From Paenibacillus sp. P25 (GTDB taxonomy: Bacteria; Bacillota; Bacilli; Paenibacillales; NBRC-103111): a stretch of 64,000 nt of DNA. The notes beneath the pieces were generated by a model. The model was not told where the DNA came from. It worked only from the letters and a program-made list of their open reading frames with translations, and searched no databases. Below, one piece after another: positions 59,216 through 64,000 of the stretch. The position numbers and the translations under genes are program-made. The stretch is taken from NCBI GenBank assembly GCA_024704175.1, contig CP085629.1, positions 3,596,001-3,660,000 on the forward strand, written 5' to 3'. Positions within the stretch are counted from its first letter, which is position 1, and every line of letters starts with the position of its first letter.

Positions 59216-59506
59216 TTACAGCGGAGGTTCAAGCTCCAAACGAACACGGTAATGCATCGAGGAAGCGCGGTCTACGGAAATGAATTCCCGCTCCGTGAGC
59301 GTGGTGCCGCCGTCCTCAAAGAGAGGTACCGCGACGAATTGATGATCGGAGAGAAAAAACTGCAGATGCATGCCCTCCACGGTAAGACAAAGCTTTCCCA
59401 GAATAAAGGATCTCGGCGGGGCCGCCGGGTCCATGCCCGACGGATCCCCAATCGCCACTGACACCGGTCTGCCGATCCAGCCGGCGAGCCGTTCGTTCCA
59501 ATTCAT
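59216..59506 (-). CDS. Hypothetical protein downstream of narK
   Basis: 96 aa (MNWNERLAGWIGRPVSVAIG ... HYRVRLELEPPL), soluble, beta-rich, no Cys pair. ATG 59506 overlaps the previous stop by four bases (ATGA), so it is translated with its neighbour. Last gene of the nitrate module; the intergenic 59104-59215 then holds the adhE promoter. Family not recognised. Confidence 0.6.
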   Translation of the reverse strand: MNWNERLAGWIGRPVSVAIGDPSGMDPAAPPRSFILGKLCLTVEGMHLQFFLSDHQFVAVPLFEDGGTTLTEREFISVDRASSMHYRVRLELEPPL

Positions 59507-59838
59507 ACCGCACCCCGTTTCTGCCAGCAGCAGGCTCCCGCATCTTCCTGCTGCGTGACTTTTACCCGGAACCCGCACAGCCATTCCCAGCAGTCCGATT
59601 GCATACGGGCCTCCACAAAGCGGAGCGCTTCGTCCTCGCTATGCCATTCGGCAAGGCCCTTGATTTCCACAACGGAAACCTCCAGGTCCCGCTCCCGCTT
59701 CGTGTCCGTATGCCAGCAGGCCCTCCCGGCGAAGATCCGCTGCAGCTCCTGCTCGATGCTGTCCGCCATAGGCGCTTCCGGCCTCATTTTCCGGATAAAA
59801 CAGAGATCCATCGCAAAATCGCTAGGCACCCGCCGCAC
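59503..59838 (-). CDS. Hypothetical protein coupled to narK
   Basis: Up to 111 aa. Core from MADSIEQELQRIFAGRACWH to CWEWLCGFRVKVTQQEDAGA with several Cys/Trp. The start is uncertain: GTG 59838 overlaps the end of the narK-PAS gene and has AAAGG close by; ATG 59769 has GGAAG. Four-base overlap with the next gene. Possibly an accessory factor of the nitrate system; function unknown. Confidence 0.6.
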   Translation of the reverse strand: MRRVPSDFAMDLCFIRKMRPEAPMADSIEQELQRIFAGRACWHTDTKRERDLEVSVVEIKGLAEWHSEDEALRFVEARMQSDCWEWLCGFRVKVTQQEDAGACCWQKRGAV

Positions 59839-61353
59839 CGCCTTTCATCCGCCACACCTGATCCTGCTCAGTGATGTCGCAGAACATGCCGCTATAATGA
59901 ATGACTTCCCCGCCTCGTTCTTGATTGCCGTGATCGTCAGCCACTCCAAATAAATCTCGCCGTTCTTCTTCTTGTTCCAGATGGCCCCCTGCCAGAATCC
60001 CTTGTTCCGGATCGAATCCCACATGTCGTTGTAAAATTCCCGGTCCTGCTTGCCGGATTTCAGCAGGTTCGGTCTCTTACCGATGACCTCGCCGCTCTCG
60101 TAGCCGGTGATTTCGCTGAAAGAGGCATTCACGGAGCGAATGACCCCGTTCTTGTCCGTGATCATAATGCCTTCCACCGCGTGGTCGATCACGGCCGCGG
60201 ACAGGCCGAGCCGCTCCTGGTAATACATGAATATCACAAGAATCAGGCTGGCCAGCGCCACCTCCGACAGCGCCATGAAGCCGATGGCATAATGCCCCGT
60301 CAAACTGAACAGCATCGTCAGCATGAGCGGCGGGAAGAAGCCGCCGAGGCCGCCCATGGCCGAGATGATCCCGTTGGCAATGCCCGCTTGTTTGCTGAAA
60401 TACAGCGGAACCAGCTTGAAAATCGCCCCGTTCCCGATCCCCGCGCAGAACGCGATGGTCAGGCGACCCGCGGTATAGAGACCGATCGTCGGCGCAAAGG
60501 ACAGCAGCAGCGCGGCGGCCGTCAGCCCGCCGAAGACGAACATCAGCACCTTGTACGGATTCCACTTATCGCCGAGGAATCCCCTATCGGGCGCATCAGC
60601 GTAGCCAGCACGATGAAGCCGGCCGTCCGGAGCCCCGCATCCACCTTGGCCAGGTGGAAGTAGCTGACGAGGAAGTTCGGCAGATAGACCGTAAACGCCA
60701 CGAACGAACCGAAGGTAACGAAATAAAAGATGCTCAGAAGCCAGAGCTTCTGATTCCGGTAGACCGACTTCAACTGATCGGTCAGCGGTGTGTTCACCCG
60801 GGGTTCTGCGCGATCGCCGAACAGGAAATTCAAAGCGGCAAAAGCGGCAAGCAGCATGCTGTCGAGCATGATCGTCTTGGACCAGCCGAAATGATTCGCC
60901 AGCACCGGTGCGCCGAAAGTGGAAATGGCGGTACCCGCGTTCCCCATGCCGTAGATGCCGTTCACGAAGCCGTGCCGCTCCTTCGGGTAGTATTTCGGCA
61001 GACGATGTCACACCTACGGAGAACAGCGCACCGGATACGCCGAGGAACAGCCCGCCGACGATCAGATCGCTGAACGTACCGGCCCTGCTGAGCCAGAAGA
61101 TCGGGGCGAGCAGGAATAGAAAGCTCACGTAAAACATCGTGCGCGCGCCGAGGCGGTTCGCCCAATAGCCGAAAGGAACACGGAGAATCGAACCGAGCAG
61201 CACGGGCACCGCCGTCACCCAGGTAAGCTGGACCGGCGTCATATGGATCTGTTCTTTAATAAAAGGCATGAGCGAGGAAAGGATCACCCAAATCATGAAG
61301 GAGAGCACAAGGCTTAAGGTTTGCAGCGGAAGCTGGATTTTGCCTGACTTCAT
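59822..61353 (-). CDS. narK: NarK-type nitrate/nitrite transporter fused to a PAS domain
   Basis: About 510 aa. Twelve-helix MFS of the NarK group (LSSLMPFIKEQIHMTPVQLT, LLGSILRVPFGYWANRLGAR, IYGMGNAGTAISTFGAPVLA, LTIAFCAGIGNGAIFKLVPL). Right after the last helix, in the same frame, comes a PAS/PAC domain (VIDHAVEGIMITDKNGVIRS, FSEITGYESGEVIGKRPNLL, WNKKKNGEIYLEWLTITAIK, GMFCDITEQDQ). Breaks: near 61005 (one base extra), C4 60581-60584 and C4 59908-59911. The start overlaps the two-helix protein stop by four bases. The PAS may sense redox, NO or nitrate and gate transport; this is inference. Confidence 0.87.
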
Positions 61354-61538
61354 ACCGAATCACGTTCCTTTCTATAAATCCATAGGGCCACAGGGAAGAG
61401 CACTACATTCACACCGGCGAACACCAGCACCCTGACATACCGCTCGTAGAAAAAGTTGTTGACCACCTGCTGCGTGCAGACGATGCTCACAAATACCACC
61501 AGGCAAAGCAGGATCACGCCAAGATAGCTACGCTTCAT
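61350..61538 (-). CDS. Small two-helix membrane protein
   Basis: 62 aa. Two hydrophobic helices (YLGVILLCLVVFVSIVC and VLVFAGVNVVLFPVALWIY) separated by a short polar loop, basic at both ends. It overlaps the Rieske gene by 11 bases and narK by 4. It could be the membrane anchor or quinone-side subunit of the nitrate module; no His suited to heme is present, so it is not a NarI. Confidence 0.7.
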   Translation of the reverse strand: MKRSYLGVILLCLVVFVSIVCTQQVVNNFFYERYVRVLVFAGVNVVLFPVALWIYRKERDSV

Positions 61539-62060
61539 AACGCTTCACCCCGGTTGCGAAGATCTCTCCCTGCTCTATCGTCAGCCGGATTTCAGGCGAC
61601 GGCCGCTTCGGAGGACCGGCGGTCGGCACCCCGGTCTTAGCATCGAATACGCCGTGATGGCATGGACAGAGCATCTCCCCTTCTCTTTGCTCCAAAAGAC
61701 CGGGCACTTGAGATGGGTGCATGCATTCTGGTAAGCCTTGAATTCATCCTCCCCCAGCCGGATCAGGAGCGCGGAATCATGCTCTCCCGGGTAGGCAAAC
61801 TCCACGGCGTCGCCTACTTGCAGGGAGCGGAGATCGGCGATTTTTTTTCTCGGATGGGCCTTGTCCTTCAGCCCCGTCAGCTCCTTGGCGGCAATGGCGC
61901 CCCAGGGAAGGGTGGAGACGGCGAAGATGCCGGCCGCCCCCGCCATCGTCTTCATAAAGGCACGCCGGTCGAGCCTACGCTCGCCTTCTTTTCGGATATT
62001 GTGCGTATAGTTATCTTCCTGAAAAGGAATACGGTTGTTCTTGCCGTTCTTCTCCTCCAC
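61528..62060 (-). CDS. Tat-type Rieske [2Fe-2S] protein
   Basis: About 177 aa. Twin-arginine-like signal with RRAFMK followed by a hydrophobic stretch (TMAGAAGIFAVSTLPW), then a Rieske domain: CTHLKCPVFW and, after repair of C4 61677-61680 (one short), MLCPCHHGVFD, giving the CxH and CxxH ligands. The start is GTG 62060, seven bases after AGGGGT and 12 bases behind the ferredoxin stop. It resembles QcrA-like proteins but sits in a molybdoenzyme operon, so it may carry quinol electrons to the ferredoxin or the catalytic subunit. Confidence 0.85.
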
Positions 62061-62071
62061 GGTCGGTACCC

Positions 62072-62638
62072 CTAGAACAATTTTTGCCTTCCCTGCAGAA
62101 TGCCCGGGAGACTGATTTGGACGTTCGTTTCGCCTTCCAGCGCGTCCAGCGGCGAGCGGCTGGCCATCCATTGGCCGAGCCGGTGCTGCTCCTTCTTGGC
62201 GGCGAGCTCCTCCTCCGTCACCCATTGCAGCGTGTTTGTCGGACAAACGGATGCGCACATCGGAGGAATCCCCTCCTTAGTACGGTCGTAGCATAAATCG
62301 CATTTATACATCAGATTCTGCTGTTCGTCGAATTTCGGGATGCCGTAAGGGCAAGCGATGGTGCAGTTTTGGCGACCGATGCATTTCTCCACGAGCGCGG
62401 ACAATACCGCCCCCTCGGGCGTCACCTGAATCGCCTGCGCCGGACAGCCGCGGGCGCAAGCCGGATTGACGCAGTGAAGGCACATCAGCGGGATGGTCTG
62501 CCGGTTCACCTGCGGGTTGACGTCGTATACGTAATTGCGGTTTCTTTGATCATGGCCGCCGCATTGGGTACAGGCCGCGAGACAGCTCCGGCGACCGATG
62601 CAGTTGTCCATTTCGATGTATAGAACTTGTTTGGCCAT
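62072..62638 (-). CDS. Four-cluster ferredoxin subunit of a molybdoenzyme
   Basis: 188 aa, intact. Four Cys groups (CIGRRSCLAACTQC, CLHCVNPACARGCP, CIGRQNCTIACPYG, and CDLC with a later CASVCP) make the DmsB/FdhB/NrfC-type electron-transfer subunit with up to four 4Fe-4S clusters. It starts 5 bases after the molybdopterin subunit. It should pass electrons between the Rieske protein and the active site. Confidence 0.92.
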   Translation of the reverse strand: MAKQVLYIEMDNCIGRRSCLAACTQCGGHDQRNRNYVYDVNPQVNRQTIPLMCLHCVNPACARGCPAQAIQVTPEGAVLSALVEKCIGRQNCTIACPYGIPKFDEQQNLMYKCDLCYDRTKEGIPPMCASVCPTNTLQWVTEEELAAKKEQHRLGQWMASRSPLDALEGETNVQISLPGILQGRQKLF

Positions 62639-62642
62639 CCGG

Positions 62643-64000
62643 CTACCTCCTTACGGCTTCCGCCTGCGGTCTTTTTTCGATTTGCGCCGCACAGGCTTTG
62701 AACTCGGGCATCCGGGAGATCGGGTCCAGCGCCGGAATCGTGAGCAGGTTGATCGACTGCTCGTGCCCGAAGTGATACGGGACGAACACCGTATCCGTGC
62801 GGATCGCTTCAATGATTTTCACCTTAAAAAACGCTTCCCCGCGCCGGGTGTACAGCCGGACCACCTCGTCATGCGCGATGCCGTAGCGCGCCGCGGTTTC
62901 GGGATGAACCTCCACGTACGGCTCGGGGCACATCGCCTTCAGGAACGGGATGCGTCTCGTCTGGTTGCCCGAGAGGTAGTGATACACGACCCGTCCCGTG
63001 GTCAGCCGGAGCGGGTACCGCTCGCACGGCTCTTCGGCCGGCGCCCGGTAAGGGAGCGCGCACAGCTTCGCTTTCCCGTCGGGGTGGTAGAATTTTTTGT
63101 CCAGGAACATGTGCGGCGTGCCGGGATCCTCTTCGTTCCGGCAGGGCCAGAACACCCCCTGCTGCTTCTCGATCTTCTCCCAGGTCGCCCCGTAGTAATC
63201 GGCGTACCCGCCTCTAGAGGCGAGCCGGAATTCGTCGGCTACGTCCTTAGCCGTCTTGAGATGGCTGAAATACTTGCCGCGGCCCAGCCGCTCGGCAAGC
63301 TCCACGTGAATTTGCCAGTCCGGCTTGGATTCGCCGAGCGGCTCCTGGGCTTTGTTGATTTTAATAATCCGGCCTTCCAGGTTCGTGACCGTGCCCTCAT
63401 CCTCGGACCATGTCACCGTGGGCAGCACGACGTCGGCGAACTCGGCGGATTCGGACAAGTACATGTCGTTGCAGACCATGAAGTCGAGCGACTTCAGCGC
63501 GGCCCGCACATAGTTCAAATTCGGAGCGGAGACCGCCGGGTTGGAGCACAGGAGATAGAGGCCGCGGATCGTTTTGTCCATCATCAGCTCGAACATCTCG
63601 TAAGCGGACACCCCAGGTCTGCGGCATCTCCTCCGGCGTGATTCCCCAGACCTTGCAGACCTCTTCGACGTGCTTCGGATTCGTAATCTTGCGGTAGCCC
63701 GGAAGCAGGTCGGACTTCTGGCCGTGCTCCCTGCCGCCCTGCCCGTTGCCTTGGCCCGTGAACGTAGCCACGCCGGATTTGGGCCGGCCGATCTTACCGG
63801 TTACAAGGCACATATTGGTGTAAGCCGAGACGTTATCCGCACCCTTGTGCTGCTGCTCGATTCCCCGGGCGAACATCACGACCGCCTCCGGCGCCTTGCC
63901 GTAGATTTCGGCGGCGCGGATCAGCTTCTCCGGAGCGACTCCCGTAATTTCCGCTGTATATTCCGGCGTAAAATCCTTGACGACCTCAGCCATCTCGGCA
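62643..64000 (-). CDS. Molybdopterin oxidoreductase, nitrate-reductase-like (5' end outside window)
   Basis: C-terminal about 450 residues of a bis-MGD enzyme. GQGNGQGGREHGQKSDLLPG, YLLCSNPAVSAPN, FADVVLPTVTWSEDEGTVTN, EGRIIKINKAQEPLGE and the dinucleotide-binding end (RYPLRLTTGRVVYHYLSGNQ, RYGIAHDEVVRLYTRRGEAF) fit the NasA/NarB/NapA group better than NarG. C4 63611-63614 is one base short. The 4Fe-4S and metal-ligand region lies outside, so nitrate as substrate rests on the sequence type and the narK neighbour. Confidence 0.85.

Noticed and set aside
1..64000. CRISPR arrays, tRNA/rRNA genes, phage modules, transposases, toxin-antitoxin pairs
   Set aside because: Looked for regular direct repeats, cloverleaf-like segments, integrase/transposase motifs and small paired ORFs; none found that I can support.

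Overview
This window comes from a Bacillota genome of the Paenibacillaceae type (Paenibacillus/Cohnella-like). The reasons are the gene types: YesM-like sensor kinase, LplABC-type sugar importers, long membrane-bound AraC regulators, tandem LacI regulators, hxlAB, adhE-pflBA and nirBD. Strong AGGAGG ribosome sites, frequent GTG/TTG starts and sigma-A promoters fit as well. I see no rRNA, tRNA, CRISPR array, phage or insertion sequence.

Reading caution: about half of the genes are broken into two or three frames although the protein is otherwise complete. At least eighteen of the breaks fall at a G/C run of 4-6 that is one base too short for the conserved reading frame, which points to systematic homopolymer errors in the sequence and not to mass gene decay. 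I therefore give full-length spans and name the break points. Real remnants also exist: a solute-binding-protein tail (9.1 kb), an SDR head (26.2 kb), a headless MmyB-type regulator (26.7 kb), a GH42 head (27.5 kb) and an MFS fragment (47.2 kb).

Layout. 1-9.3 kb: a sensor kinase, then a sugar catabolic operon on the minus strand (FucI/AraA-like isomerase, split transketolase, GlpK-like FGGY kinase). It diverges from two overlapping LacI paralogues across a promoter region carrying five ACTAAAC/GTTTAGT heptamers. 9.4-18.3 kb: AraC regulator plus drug efflux pump, an XRE/MmyB regulator facing an aldo/keto reductase, the formaldehyde-fixing pair hxlAB with an hxlR regulator, a GNAT and a phosphotransferase. 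18.3-23 kb: deoR-rbsB-rbsA-rbsC sugar importer. 23-27.6 kb: Nudix, ArsR/MFS pair, Dabb protein and a decayed stretch. 27.7-33.7 kb: transmembrane AraC regulator convergent with an LplABC-type importer. 34-38 kb: unknown 474-aa protein, MFS pump, HxlR and TetR regulators that seem linked by a shared operator. 38-43.1 kb: SsuABC-type importer behind an aminotransferase and an iron-type alcohol dehydrogenase. 43.3-48.1 kb: carboxylesterase, VOC protein, MFS and a CGNR zinc-finger protein.

48.1-64 kb is a redox island on the minus strand. It holds nirBD behind a well-placed Fnr-type box, three hemerythrin-like proteins, adhE-pflB-pflA with Fnr/Rex-like sites, and a nitrate-type module. That module has a molybdopterin oxidoreductase (cut by the window end), a four-cluster ferredoxin, a Tat-type Rieske protein, a two-helix membrane protein and a NarK transporter fused to a PAS domain. 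Together these genes suit a facultative anaerobe switching between nitrate/nitrite reduction and mixed-acid/ethanol fermentation. The best candidates for something not described before are the Rieske/ferredoxin nitrate module with its NarK-PAS fusion, and the isomerase-transketolase-kinase sugar operon.
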